Shown: positions 1 to 8,543 of the stretch, piece by piece | Layout of the letters: each line of letters begins with the position of its first letter | Numbering within the stretch: position 1 is the first letter of the stretch | Assembly (NCBI GenBank): GCA_011364965.1 | Contig: RDOB01000011.1 | Location: forward strand, 1-51,321 | Reading direction: 5' to 3' | Source of the DNA: Candidatus Heimdallarchaeota archaeon | GTDB lineage: Archaea > Asgardarchaeota > Heimdallarchaeia > Hodarchaeales > Hodarchaeaceae | Length of the DNA stretch: 51,321 nucleotides | Position numbers and translations under genes: made by a program | The notes under the pieces: model-generated | Seen by the model: the letters and a program-made list of their open reading frames with translations, nothing else | Databases searched by the model: none | What the model was told of the DNA's origin: nothing

Positions 1-1164
1 AAGGAAAAAAAGCAATTAGTCGTAACTGATGATATTTCTATGATTTCTGAGATGGAATATGTTCTAATTGATGTCCAGACTCCAACAGATGAGAATAATG
101 TGCCGCAATACGTATCGCTTCGAGGAGTGAGTAAAGAGGTCGGAACCCATCTTAAACCTGGTACGACAGTCATCATTGAATCTACCTGTGCTCCTGGCAC
201 AACTGATTATATTGTAAAACCTATACTTGAACAGGAATCAGGTTTAACAGCTGGAAAAGACTTTTATGTGGCTTTTGCATATGAACGTGTTATGGTTGGC
301 CGTTTAATCTATAATATTCTACATTATCCACGTATAGTGGGAGGAATTGATGTAAAAAGTGCAGAGAAGGCTGCTTGGTTGTATAAACAAGTTCTCAAAA
401 GCAAGATTATTGAAACAACAGCTTTAACTGCAGAGCTTGCAAAAGTAGTGGAGAATACATACCGTGATGTCAACATTGCCTTTGCTAATGAGGTTGCACT
501 AGTCTGTGATTCTCTTGGGGTAGATGTTCATGAGGTTCGCTCCTTAGTTAATAATTTACCTTTTATCGAAGGAAAAGGTAATCCTCATCGGAATATGCAT
601 GTTCCAGGAGCCGGAGTAGGGGGTCATTGTCTTCCTAAAGATCCTTGGTTACTGAAATATGGAGTAGTTCAGTATGGAAAGAAACCTGTGCCATTGAATG
701 TTATTGAAGCCAGTCGTTATCGAAACATTGACATGCCTAAACATGTAGTTGAACTCCTTGAAGACAAGCTACACTCTATTGGAAAACATATTCCCTCCAA
801 GATTAAAATCGCAGTATTAGGTGTAGCTTTCATCGAAGACTCTGATGATCCTCGAAATACCCCCACAAGAGATCTCATAAAAATCCTAAAAGAGAAACAG
901 TTCCAAACAGCAATTCATGACCCGTACGTTAGGCCAGAAGAAGTGGAATTTGACTTTTCTAATAATCTAGAAGATGTTGTAGGAAATGCTGATGCCTTAA
1001 TCATAATGACTGCGCATGAATCTTATAAAAACCAAGATTTAGACTATATAAAATCCTTAATGGCCAAGGATCCTATTTTCATTGATGGTCGAACTACTTT
1101 TAAGCCTGAAACTGTAATTAAACACGGTTTTATCTATAAAAGTGTAGGAAGAGGACAATATTAG
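1..1164 (+). CDS. Nucleotide-sugar (UDP-GlcNAc/ManNAc-type) 6-dehydrogenase, 5' partial
   Basis: NAD-dependent four-electron oxidation of a UDP-sugar to a UDP-uronic acid, supplying precursors for surface glycans. The frame is already open at base 1, so the N-terminal Rossmann part lies outside the window. A family-type GTPTDE-like element (here VQTPTDENN), ESTCAPGTT, and a PERV-like YERVMVGR are visible. The active-site cysteine is in GGHCLPKDP (TGT at 628-630). The C-terminal UDP-binding domain begins around KIAVLGVAF and ends with FIDGRTTF. These motifs place it in the WecC/UDP-glucose dehydrogenase superfamily. The GRLIYN and PRIVGG elements favour the UDP-GlcNAc/ManNAc branch, but the exact sugar cannot be fixed from sequence. 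It leads a plus-strand run of glycan genes. Confidence 0.9.
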   Translation, partial: KEKKQLVVTDDISMISEMEYVLIDVQTPTDENNVPQYVSLRGVSKEVGTHLKPGTTVIIESTCAPGTTDYIVKPILEQESGLTAGKDFYVAFAYERVMVGRLIYNILHYPRIVGGIDVKSAEKAAWLYKQVLKSKIIETTALTAELAKVVENTYRDVNIAFANEVALVCDSLGVDVHEVRSLVNNLPFIEGKGNPHRNMHVPGAGVGGHCLPKDPWLLKYGVVQYGKKPVPLNVIEASRYRNIDMPKHVVELLEDKLHSIGKHIPSKIKIAVLGVAFIEDSDDPRNTPTRDLIKILKEKQFQTAIHDPYVRPEEVEFDFSNNLEDVVGNADALIIMTAHESYKNQDLDYIKSLMAKDPIFIDGRTTFKPETVIKHGFIYKSVGRGQY

Positions 1165-1424
1165 AAATCGAAGGTATACTGTTCTATTCCATTAGAAACC
1201 ATTCTATTTCCCATCAATATATAGAATTAAGTTTAATCTTGATTCCAATTTTAAATTCTTAAATCACTTCAATTGAATGAATGGTTCTATAAAGTTAACT
1301 CTGAAGAGTTTGCTGAGATGTTAAATTTCATTAAAAACTAAGAAAAGAATATACAATTTAAGCATAATTAGGCAATTTTTCCTTCTTATATGAATTCTTT
1401 CTTACCAAAAGGTCGTTTAAAAAA

Positions 1425-2027
1425 ATGTTTGACAATATTCTTGTGCTTAGCCCGCATACTGATGATGGAGAGCTTGGTTGTGGAGGAACAATACATAAAT
1501 TTCATAAAAAAGGCAGTCACATCCGATTCATTGCATTTTCTTGGTGTGACAATGAACATCTAAAAGAAGAAGTTCATGAGAGTACAGCAATTCTGGGCGT
1601 TGACCAATTAGATATCTTAAATTTCTCTAGAAGGTACTTTTACCTGAAGCGGCAAGAAATTCTTGATTATTTATATAAAATCACTGTATCAGAAGATGTA
1701 GATTTAGTGCTTACTAATTCAACCCGTGATTTACATCAGGATCACCAAGTTATCTGCAATGAAGCGGTGAGAGCATTCAAAACAGCAAGTATTTGGGGAT
1801 TTGAAATGCCCTGGAATAACATCATATTTCAAACCAATTGTTTCGTTAATCTCTCTAAAGAGAATATGCAACAAAAAATTAAAGCGTTGAATTGTTATAA
1901 AACCCAACGCGGACGAAGTTATTTTTCTGAAGAATTTCAATGGGGAGTAGCTCGTACAAGAGGTCTACAAGTTAAAACTGAATATGCAGAAGCTTTTGAA
2001 GTAATAAAAATCGTTGTTAAAGAGTAA
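1425..2027 (+). CDS. PIG-L/LmbE-family deacetylase
   Basis: Predicted zinc-dependent N-deacetylase of 200 residues acting on an N-acetylated sugar or glycan intermediate. The metal motif near the N-terminus is HTDDGELGCGG (family consensus AHPDDExLGxGG, here with Thr in place of Pro), and the second part is HQDHQ near residue 104. The ATG at 1425 follows an A-rich stretch with no clear Shine-Dalgarno sequence. The next gene starts 16 bp after its stop, so the two are probably cotranscribed. Between a sugar dehydrogenase and a flippase, it most likely unmasks an amino group on a surface-glycan sugar. The substrate is inferred from context only. Confidence 0.85.
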   Translation: MFDNILVLSPHTDDGELGCGGTIHKFHKKGSHIRFIAFSWCDNEHLKEEVHESTAILGVDQLDILNFSRRYFYLKRQEILDYLYKITVSEDVDLVLTNSTRDLHQDHQVICNEAVRAFKTASIWGFEMPWNNIIFQTNCFVNLSKENMQQKIKALNCYKTQRGRSYFSEEFQWGVARTRGLQVKTEYAEAFEVIKIVVKE

Positions 2028-2043
2028 GAGGATTTATTTACTG

Positions 2044-3099
2044 ATGAAAGATATTAATGTTCTAGTTACAGCCTGTGGATGCCCAGGAGCATCTACTCTA
2101 ATCAAATCCCTTAAGAATATAAAAGAGCGAAAAATCCGAGTAGTGGGAACTGATATGGATCGGGAGGCTATTGGGAGGTTTTTTTCTGACTCCTTTCATC
2201 AAGTTCCTCCTGCTACTGATGAGAATTATATTCCATTCATTCAAAATGTCTGTAATAAAGAAAACATTGACGTAATATTACCCGAATCGAGTACTCAAGT
2301 CCTTAAGTATGCCTTTGCTAAAGAAGAATTCGAGGAAATGGGAGTGAAAGTCATTGTAGCTAATCCTGAACCTATAAAGATGAGTGATAACAAATACTTG
2401 ATGTATGAAACACTAAAAAAACAAACTTCCCTTCCTCTACCTAAATATACCTGGCCTAGATCTCTTGATGAATTTATTACCTCTGCGGAAAAGTTGGGTT
2501 ACCCCGAATCTCCAATATGTTTCAAACCACACGTAGCTAAGGGAAGTCGCGGTTTTAGAATCATTGATGCTAAAATTAATCGAAAAAGTCTTCTCCTAGA
2601 CTATAAACCTAATAGTCGCTATTTGACATTAGATGATTTTATCTCAATTTTCGAAAATGAACCCAATTTTCCTGATTTACTATTAATGGAGTATATTAAT
2701 GGGAATGAAATAACTAGTGATTGTTTAGCGTTAAATGGTCAAGCTTTATTAACATCTATTAAGAGTGTGGAACAAGCAAGATGGGGAGTTATTGTTCGTG
2801 GAGAATTGTTGAATCATTCTAAAGCTATTCAGCAAACTCAAGAGATTATTAAGTGTATTCCTGTAGATTACAATTCTAATATTCAATTTATTGATCCTCC
2901 TGAAGGAGATCCGCTATTGATTGAGATTAATCCTCGTGTTTCAACTTTTATTTATCAATCAGATTTAATTCAGCCATACCTCTCAATTAAATTGGCATTG
3001 GGGGAAGAAACACCCATGTCTATAAAATCTTACCAGAATAAGATAGCTATCGGTAGAAGAATGATACGGTACATGGATCAAGTGTTTTATAACCCCTAA
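2044..3099 (+). CDS. ATP-grasp (CarB-like) carboxylate-amine ligase
   Basis: A 351-residue protein with an N-terminal pre-ATP-grasp fold (VLVTACGCPGAST, then VVGTDMD) followed by an ATP-grasp domain. Visible elements are ICFKPHVAKGSRG (nucleotide-binding Lys and loop), LLMEYINGNE and the metal-binding LLIEINPRVSTF. I chose the ATG at 2044 over an in-frame TTG at 2014. The ATG starts directly before the beta-strand of the fold, has GAGG 12 nt upstream, and does not overlap the deacetylase gene. ATP-grasp enzymes of this kind form amide bonds. Next to a deacetylase that would expose an amine, ligation of an amino acid or acid group to a sugar is a reasonable inference. Confidence 0.82.
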   Translation: MKDINVLVTACGCPGASTLIKSLKNIKERKIRVVGTDMDREAIGRFFSDSFHQVPPATDENYIPFIQNVCNKENIDVILPESSTQVLKYAFAKEEFEEMGVKVIVANPEPIKMSDNKYLMYETLKKQTSLPLPKYTWPRSLDEFITSAEKLGYPESPICFKPHVAKGSRGFRIIDAKINRKSLLLDYKPNSRYLTLDDFISIFENEPNFPDLLLMEYINGNEITSDCLALNGQALLTSIKSVEQARWGVIVRGELLNHSKAIQQTQEIIKCIPVDYNSNIQFIDPPEGDPLLIEINPRVSTFIYQSDLIQPYLSIKLALGEETPMSIKSYQNKIAIGRRMIRYMDQVFYNP

Positions 3100-3112
3100 A
3101 CTCTTTGCATTG

Positions 3113-3118
3113 GTGAGG
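3113..3118 (+). promoter_or_regulatory. Ribosome binding site that decides the flippase start
   Basis: GTGAGG lies 9 nt before the ATG at 3128. It supports that ATG rather than the in-frame TTG at 3110 or GTG at 3113, which would overlap the site itself. Confidence 0.5.
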
Positions 3119-3127
3119 AATGCTACG

Positions 3128-4651
3128 ATGGACCAAAAGAGAGTAAATATATCGAAAAAATTTGTTAATTCAACTATTTTAGCTTGGGTTCGTCTTATAT
3201 TAGTTCGCGGTTCCTCTATAATCTATCTAATCATTATTGCGCGCTTGTTAACTCAAGCTGAATTAGGAAGAGTTACCTCTATTGCTATTGGTACCTCTTT
3301 TCTCTCAGGGATTATAACTCCTTGGATAGCTTATGTATTACATCAAAAAGCGTTATCTTTACCAACGGAAGAGGAACCTTGGCATATTAGTTATCAATTT
3401 CTCTCTTATGGCATCATTATCACTTTCATTTTCAATCCAATACTTTCTTTTCTCTATTTGGGATCAATTGGAGAAGCACTCTTCTCTGAAACTGGGATTC
3501 TCTTCTTATTGATCTGCATCACCTTATCTTTTTTTCAACTCTTACTCGGCCATAATCGCGCATTTCTCAAAATTGAATATAATATTATCATAATTGCAGC
3601 TCAATCGATATCAAACTTCTTTTTTGCCATATTTTTTTATCTCTTATCTCATTCTATTATAGCTATTTACTGGGGCTGGCTAATTAGTGATCTATTGATT
3701 ATAGGGGTGTTATTAATGAGAAGTGGCCTTTCTCTTAATCCGAAACATTATTTACCTGATTTTCCCACTCGGGAAATTATTCAATTTTCTTTACCAGTAT
3801 TTTTTTTATATTTATTTAGAAGCTCTCGCGGTTTTATTGATGATTATTTTGTTCTCTTATTCTTTGGAGAAGAACAGCTCGCTCTATACCATTATCTTAA
3901 AAGAATAGTTGCGATTGCTTCCGAAGCAGTTTTGGCCTTACTAGTGTCATTTATGCCATTAATGACTAAAATTCTTACGATTAGACCTGAAAGAAAGTTA
4001 TTTGCTTTTGAGGGTATTATTAAGATTCTTATGCACTTTCTAATCTTCGGAATTCCTCTCCTAATCTTTTGTCCAGAACCTCTGATTGAAATTATCTTGG
4101 GGGACCAATATTTAAGCCCAAATTCAATGTTAATCATGGTTTTTCTTGGAATAGGGTTATTTTTCACTACAATGAATACTTTAATCATCCGATTTAAAGG
4201 AGCAAGAGGAGATGTTTACACGATGCTTGGTTTTTCTACTATTGATATTGTATTTGAAGTTGGGTTTTTAGTAGTACTTGTATTTCTTGGATTTCAAAGT
4301 TATGAATCTGTTGGAGTTGCATTTTCAATAACATTAGCTGTAATTTGTTCTTTTCTAGTAATGGCGTACAGGACCGAGGAGATAAGGAAAATTTCTCAAA
4401 AAACTGTTATTAAATTAATATTAATTGGTTTGATTCAGATAGTTTGGATTGGATCATTATCCTTTTTGATGGGAAAAATCGATTTAGTTGAATTTAGTGT
4501 GATTACCTTGATCGCAGCGGTTAGCACGGTCTTCCTTTCTTCTATGTTTGGTTTGATCACCGATGAAGAATTTAAAATTATTACAAGAGGAACTAGTCAT
4601 AAAATTAATCCATACATAAATCTTTATAAGCGATTTAAGATCTTCAATTAA
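3128..4651 (+). CDS. Polysaccharide flippase (Wzx/MATE-like, MVF superfamily)
   Basis: A 507-residue integral membrane protein with about 12-14 hydrophobic segments spread over its length, the size and layout of O-antigen/oligosaccharide flippases. The N-terminus (ARLLTQAELGRV) matches the usual region after the first helix. The basic C-terminal tail is probably cytoplasmic. It should move lipid-linked glycans across the membrane. It is the fourth gene of the plus-strand glycan run, 28 bp after the ATP-grasp gene, and converges on a glycosyltransferase gene. Confidence 0.85.
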   Translation: MDQKRVNISKKFVNSTILAWVRLILVRGSSIIYLIIIARLLTQAELGRVTSIAIGTSFLSGIITPWIAYVLHQKALSLPTEEEPWHISYQFLSYGIIITFIFNPILSFLYLGSIGEALFSETGILFLLICITLSFFQLLLGHNRAFLKIEYNIIIIAAQSISNFFFAIFFYLLSHSIIAIYWGWLISDLLIIGVLLMRSGLSLNPKHYLPDFPTREIIQFSLPVFFLYLFRSSRGFIDDYFVLLFFGEEQLALYHYLKRIVAIASEAVLALLVSFMPLMTKILTIRPERKLFAFEGIIKILMHFLIFGIPLLIFCPEPLIEIILGDQYLSPNSMLIMVFLGIGLFFTTMNTLIIRFKGARGDVYTMLGFSTIDIVFEVGFLVVLVFLGFQSYESVGVAFSITLAVICSFLVMAYRTEEIRKISQKTVIKLILIGLIQIVWIGSLSFLMGKIDLVEFSVITLIAAVSTVFLSSMFGLITDEEFKIITRGTSHKINPYINLYKRFKIFN

Positions 4652-4734
4652 CCTTAACAGCTATATCTAGCCCTTTAATCTTATAAAAATCCAGTTTCTT
4701 CTATTAAAATGTAATTTGTACTAGTGAAAACATA

Positions 4735-4782
4735 ATTTGAATGATTCTCAATTAAAAGATTTCATTTGAATGATTTTCAATT
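4735..4782. repeat. Pair of 19-bp direct repeats, each with a small dyad
   Basis: ATTTGAATGATTCTCAATT at 4735-4753 recurs as ATTTGAATGATTTTCAATT at 4764-4782 (18 of 19 identical, 29-bp period). In the second copy TTGAA and TTCAA form a 5-bp dyad around a 5-nt centre. The pair lies between two convergent genes, so it may act at transcript 3' ends. No function is known. Confidence 0.6.
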
Positions 4783-4808
4783 CAAAAAGCATAATTAAGA
4801 TTCTAGTT

Positions 4809-5909
4809 TTAAAGCAAATCATATGCTTCACCAATTATTGGTATTAGAGATTCCCATATTAAGTTTTGTTTGGCAAAATCTTGTATTCTGGATGGTTGAT
4901 TTGCTAAAAATTCTTTATTCTCTTTTAGTGGCTCTATATATTCACTTAGTTGTATAAATGAAGGGATTATTAACGCCATATCCCCAAATAAGCGAACTAA
5001 ACTCGTCATATCCTCCAAAAGAACTGGAGTTACTCCACAATGAGCATATTGGAATATTCTATTTGGACTGATGTATTTTAGGTACCCATGCTTCACCTTG
5101 GGTTTTGGGGTTTCAATAAACCCTAAATGATGTTTAGGAAGGATATGGTAGAGTTCATAATATGGTTTAACTCCCATGTAATCAAAGCTACTAATACTTT
5201 TATCTGCCTTTCCAATGATTGTGGTTGGACAATTTAATGCTTTAATTCTTACCGATAAATCATTGACTGCTTCTCGTTCGTATGAAGCTCTTCCTTTGGC
5301 AATCAATACAAGACTTAATTCATCTCTTGATTGTTGAAGTGGTGATAGATATTCAAGTTCATAAATAGAAGGATAATTAGGAACTGTAAAAGTAGGTTGA
5401 CCATAATAGGAATGTTCAGAAGCGATTGTATCACTTACAGTAAGAATTACTGACGCTTTTTGTAAGATTTGTTTTTCCCATTTGGGGTAAATTGTTTTAA
5501 CCAGTGGATTAGTAATAATACGTTTAAAAGATTCCATTTGTCTGAATAAAATTTGTTTTGACCAATATTCGTGGTCATCATAAATAAAATCGATTCCTAA
5601 ATCAGAACACACCTTTGCTGGAACAATATCATGAGCATGGACAATATCGGGATTGATAGTGGAGTATACCTTTTCAAAATCCTCTTTATATTTCTTGAAA
5701 TATGGGTGAATACCAATTAAGGCTAAATCGTTTGAACTAATTAAGAATTCTTGATCGAATAACTCTGTTTCTGGGAAATTTTTACTCTCTCGAAAAAACT
5801 TCCCGCAAAAAAACACTTCTTGCCCCTGATTTTGTTGAATGTACGCATATTTTTCAATTCTGGAATCAGGGATGCCTTTAGACGAGAAATGAAGAATTTT
5901 AAATTTCAA
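4809..5909 (-). CDS. Glycosyltransferase, GT4-like (GT-B fold)
   Basis: A 366-residue GT-B-type transferase. The N-terminal half contains IVHAHDIVPAKV, then FIYDDHEYW, typical of the acceptor domain of group 1 transferases. The C-terminal half contains ISPNRIFQYAHCGVTPVL, the nucleotide-sugar-binding element with the Glu replaced by Gln in the EX7E-like region. No membrane segment is apparent, so it should act on the cytoplasmic face. It reads convergently to the flippase gene and lies 41 bp downstream of the ABC transporter ATPase gene, on the same strand. Donor and acceptor sugars are not predictable. Confidence 0.82.
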   Translation of the reverse strand: MKFKILHFSSKGIPDSRIEKYAYIQQNQGQEVFFCGKFFRESKNFPETELFDQEFLISSNDLALIGIHPYFKKYKEDFEKVYSTINPDIVHAHDIVPAKVCSDLGIDFIYDDHEYWSKQILFRQMESFKRIITNPLVKTIYPKWEKQILQKASVILTVSDTIASEHSYYGQPTFTVPNYPSIYELEYLSPLQQSRDELSLVLIAKGRASYEREAVNDLSVRIKALNCPTTIIGKADKSISSFDYMGVKPYYELYHILPKHHLGFIETPKPKVKHGYLKYISPNRIFQYAHCGVTPVLLEDMTSLVRLFGDMALIIPSFIQLSEYIEPLKENKEFLANQPSRIQDFAKQNLIWESLIPIIGEAYDLL

Positions 5910-5950
5910 TGACTCCTTTTATCTACCTTTTTTTAGATGATTATTCGAAT

Positions 5951-6769
5951 TCATTTCTTTATATCGAAATTGTTTGTAATGCTTTTCTGGACTTCTTCTT
6001 CCAATAATTCTAAAACCTTACTTCGAATATGTAGATATTCATCACTATCAAAGCTCCGAGGTCGAGGGATATCCACATCAATTATTCCTTTTACTTTGCC
6101 AGGTCGTGAGGTAAATACAAAGATTCGATCTGCTAAAAAGGTTGCTTCAATAACAGAGTGAGTAACGAACACAACTGTTTTCTTTTCTTCTTCTTTCCCA
6201 ATTTCTAACCAAAGACGAGTCAATTCTTTCTGCATTAATTTCCGTGTTTGGGCATCAAGGGATCCAAAGGGCTCATCCATTAATAGGATCTCTGGATGAT
6301 AGGCTAATGCTCTAGCAATAGCAACTCGTTGTTTCATTCCTCCCGAAAGTGTATGAGGATAGGCATTTTCGAAACCAGCCAGTCCAACAAGATCAACATA
6401 ATGTTGTGCTTGTTTTTCAGCTTCTTTTCGTCGAATTCCAGCTCTCTCAAGCCCAAACGTCACATTGGATAAGACCGTACGCCAAGGAAACAATGCATAT
6501 TCTTGAAAGACAATTCCTCTGTCTGGTCCTGGTTTATTGATTGGAACACCATTAAGCAGCAATTCCCCCTTTGTTGGCTTTTCAAAACCTGCCAACATGT
6601 ACAAGAATGTGGATTTCCCGCATCCACTAGGGCCAACAACCACGTTAAATTCACCGGCCTTCATGGACAATGATAAATCTTCTAAAGCGAATACTTCCTC
6701 TTTTCCATCGCCAAATTTTTTTTCTAAATTAATAGCCTCGATTTTAGGCCTTGACATTGACGTATTCAT
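5951..6769 (-). CDS. ABC transporter ATPase, SsuB/TauB/NrtD-type
   Basis: The energising subunit of a nitrate/sulfonate/taurine-type importer. Walker A is GPSGCGKST (residues 46-54 from the chosen start), the Q-loop VFQEYALFPW, the signature LSGGMKQRVAIARAL, Walker B ILLMDEPFGSLD and the H-loop VFVTHS. The ATG at 6767-6769 overlaps the TGA of the upstream permease in an ATGA arrangement. That points to translational coupling and is why I did not use the longer frame starting at 6802. The substrate cannot be read from the ATPase. Confidence 0.9.
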   Translation of the reverse strand: MNTSMSRPKIEAINLEKKFGDGKEEVFALEDLSLSMKAGEFNVVVGPSGCGKSTFLYMLAGFEKPTKGELLLNGVPINKPGPDRGIVFQEYALFPWRTVLSNVTFGLERAGIRRKEAEKQAQHYVDLVGLAGFENAYPHTLSGGMKQRVAIARALAYHPEILLMDEPFGSLDAQTRKLMQKELTRLWLEIGKEEEKKTVVFVTHSVIEATFLADRIFVFTSRPGKVKGIIDVDIPRPRSFDSDEYLHIRSKVLELLEEEVQKSITNNFDIKK

Positions 6770-7578
6770 TGTTTTCCACCTTTTTCTTCTAATAAACCCC
6801 ATCGAAGAACAGTGGCTTTTTCTAAAGGAATAATTAGCACACGATCCATAATTAAACCCCCTAATGAGATTATTATTAGCCCTGTAAACATTACATCTAA
6901 ATTAAATCCCCATCTTGCTGCATAAATCATATGTCCTATCCCCATTGTAATTCCAGCGAGCATTTCTGCCCCTACTAAAGCTCTCCATGCGTATCCAATT
7001 GATAATCTAAGGCCAGTTAATATAGACAATAAGGCAGAGGGAAATAATACCTCAAGGAGAATGTCAATTCTATTTGATCCCATGGTTCTAGCTGCCCATA
7101 TCAATTGTTTATCTGTTCCACGAATACCATTTAATGTATTATACACAATAGGAAAAAAGCACCCCAGAAAAATTGCAGTAATAATAGTAATATCGCCTAA
7201 TCCTAAAATTATTAGTAATAGGGGAACCCAAGCTAATGTTGGGACTGGAATGAGTAAAGCTAGGATCGGATTCAAAGTATTATAGATAAAACGATTTAAT
7301 CCCATTAGAATACCTATTGATATCCCAATAATAACCCCAAGAGAATATCCCATGAAAATATGGTAAAGACTCCGAATTATATGATCAATTAATGAGGGTC
7401 GTCTATTTAACAGTAAATTGAAAAATGTAAAGAATAATTGACTTGGAGGAGGAAATAAAATAGGATCCAGAATAGTAAAAAAAGCAAGAATCTCCCAAAG
7501 AATTGCTCCAATAAGAAATGGAATAACTATACTATATTTTTGCCATTTATTTTCCCCTTTTTGACTAGGTTTACTCAT
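6766..7578 (-). CDS. ABC transporter permease, SsuC/TauC-type (second)
   Basis: A 270-residue permease with about six membrane segments. The EAA-loop region around GTDKQLIWAARTMGSNR is the usual contact with the ATPase. Its start overlaps the end of the other permease gene by 8 bp, and its TGA overlaps the ATPase ATG, so the three genes are a tight operon. Two different permeases suggest a heterodimeric channel, whereas many SsuC/TauC systems use one. Confidence 0.88.
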   Translation of the reverse strand: MSKPSQKGENKWQKYSIVIPFLIGAILWEILAFFTILDPILFPPPSQLFFTFFNLLLNRRPSLIDHIIRSLYHIFMGYSLGVIIGISIGILMGLNRFIYNTLNPILALLIPVPTLAWVPLLLIILGLGDITIITAIFLGCFFPIVYNTLNGIRGTDKQLIWAARTMGSNRIDILLEVLFPSALLSILTGLRLSIGYAWRALVGAEMLAGITMGIGHMIYAARWGFNLDVMFTGLIIISLGGLIMDRVLIIPLEKATVLRWGLLEEKGGKQ

Positions 7579-8434
7579 AAAATACCCCCATATCCGTCAT
7601 TCCCCATTTCTCGATTGTTTGTTTTTCTAGTAATCTGAGAAGAAGTTCAATCATAAAATATAGTATTGCTAGTACAAAAATCCCCCCATAAATCTTATAG
7701 GGTTGTAAAAATTCTCTTGCTGTGAATATCATAACCCCTAATCCAGCAGAAGCGCTGGATATCAACTCTACTGCTATTATTGTTCTCCAAGCGCGAGCTA
7801 AACCCAGTTTAAAACCAGTAAAAAGGAACGGGAAGGAGTTGGGTAACAGTACATGCAAGAATAATGAAAGATCATTAGCTCCCATCGACTTTGAGGCCCA
7901 AACCATTTTTTTATCAACAGATGTTGTTGATATACTTACATTTTGAATTATTGGAAACAAGGCAGCAATAAAACCCACAGCAATTAAAGTACTATCTCCA
8001 AAACCCAACCAAACCAAAAAAATGGGGGCCCACGCAATACCTGGTATTGGCAAGAATGTTGTGAGAATAACATTAAGAAATCTAAAGATGAAAGGATTAG
8101 TACCCATTATTAAACCGATTAGAATTCCTACAATTGACGCTAGAACGAATGATACAACTAACCTATTAATACTTGAAATGATATCCAATATTAATGTGCC
8201 AACATATAGAGAATCACCAGTGATAATTGTAACTAATGGAAGATCTATATCAATTTTTACCATATCTACAAAAGCCATAGTATAAATCGTCGAGAGAATC
8301 TTTGAGGGACGAGAAAAAAGTGCTGGATCTAATACATGTACGTAAGATAAGGCTTCCCACGCTAGTAGAAAGAGAAGTATTGGAGTAATTGCTGTTAAAA
8401 TTTGTTTAAGATTTTTTCCCTGTAGAACCATCAT
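7571..8434 (-). CDS. ABC transporter permease, SsuC/TauC-type (first)
   Basis: A 287-residue permease with an N-terminal segment and about six further helices. The EAA-loop region reads SVDKKMVWASKSMGANDLS. It differs from its partner in having a longer loop after the first helix (around residues 50-80, containing DMVKIDIDLPLV), which is probably extracytoplasmic. Two adjacent ATGs (8434 and 8431) are possible starts. A TATA-like element 38 bp upstream suggests its own promoter, separate from the binding-protein gene. Confidence 0.87.
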   Translation of the reverse strand: MMVLQGKNLKQILTAITPILLFLLAWEALSYVHVLDPALFSRPSKILSTIYTMAFVDMVKIDIDLPLVTIITGDSLYVGTLILDIISSINRLVVSFVLASIVGILIGLIMGTNPFIFRFLNVILTTFLPIPGIAWAPIFLVWLGFGDSTLIAVGFIAALFPIIQNVSISTTSVDKKMVWASKSMGANDLSLFLHVLLPNSFPFLFTGFKLGLARAWRTIIAVELISSASAGLGVMIFTAREFLQPYKIYGGIFVLAILYFMIELLLRLLEKQTIEKWGMTDMGVFYE

Positions 8435-8471
8435 CTTTTTTTGATCCTGTGAGAACTCTCTTGATATGGAT

Positions 8472-8484
8472 CGATTTTATAACA
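8472..8484 (-). promoter_or_regulatory. Putative TATA box for the permease-permease-ATPase operon
   Basis: On the minus strand the sequence reads ATGTTATAAAATC, a TATA-like element about 40 bp before the permease ATG. A start site about 25 bp downstream would give a very short leader. Assigned by pattern only. Confidence 0.4.
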
Positions 8485-8509
8485 TTGATTTTAAATTTCC
8501 TCCAAAATT

Positions 8510-8530
8510 AAGAAACAGAAAAAAGAAAAA
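8510..8530 (-). terminator. T-rich 3' end after the binding-protein gene
   Basis: On the minus strand an almost pure pyrimidine/T tract begins about 14 nt after the stop of the substrate-binding protein gene. Archaeal RNA polymerase terminates at T tracts, so this could split the binding-protein transcript from the permease operon. Confidence 0.35.
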
Positions 8531-8543
8531 GGGAGGAAAGGAA

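Noticed and set aside
1258..1341. Short open stretch with protein-like LNEWFYKVNSEEFAEML before TAA at 1339-1341
   Set aside because: Only about 27 codons with stops on both sides and no proper start. It could be a remnant, but chance is too likely to list as a gene.
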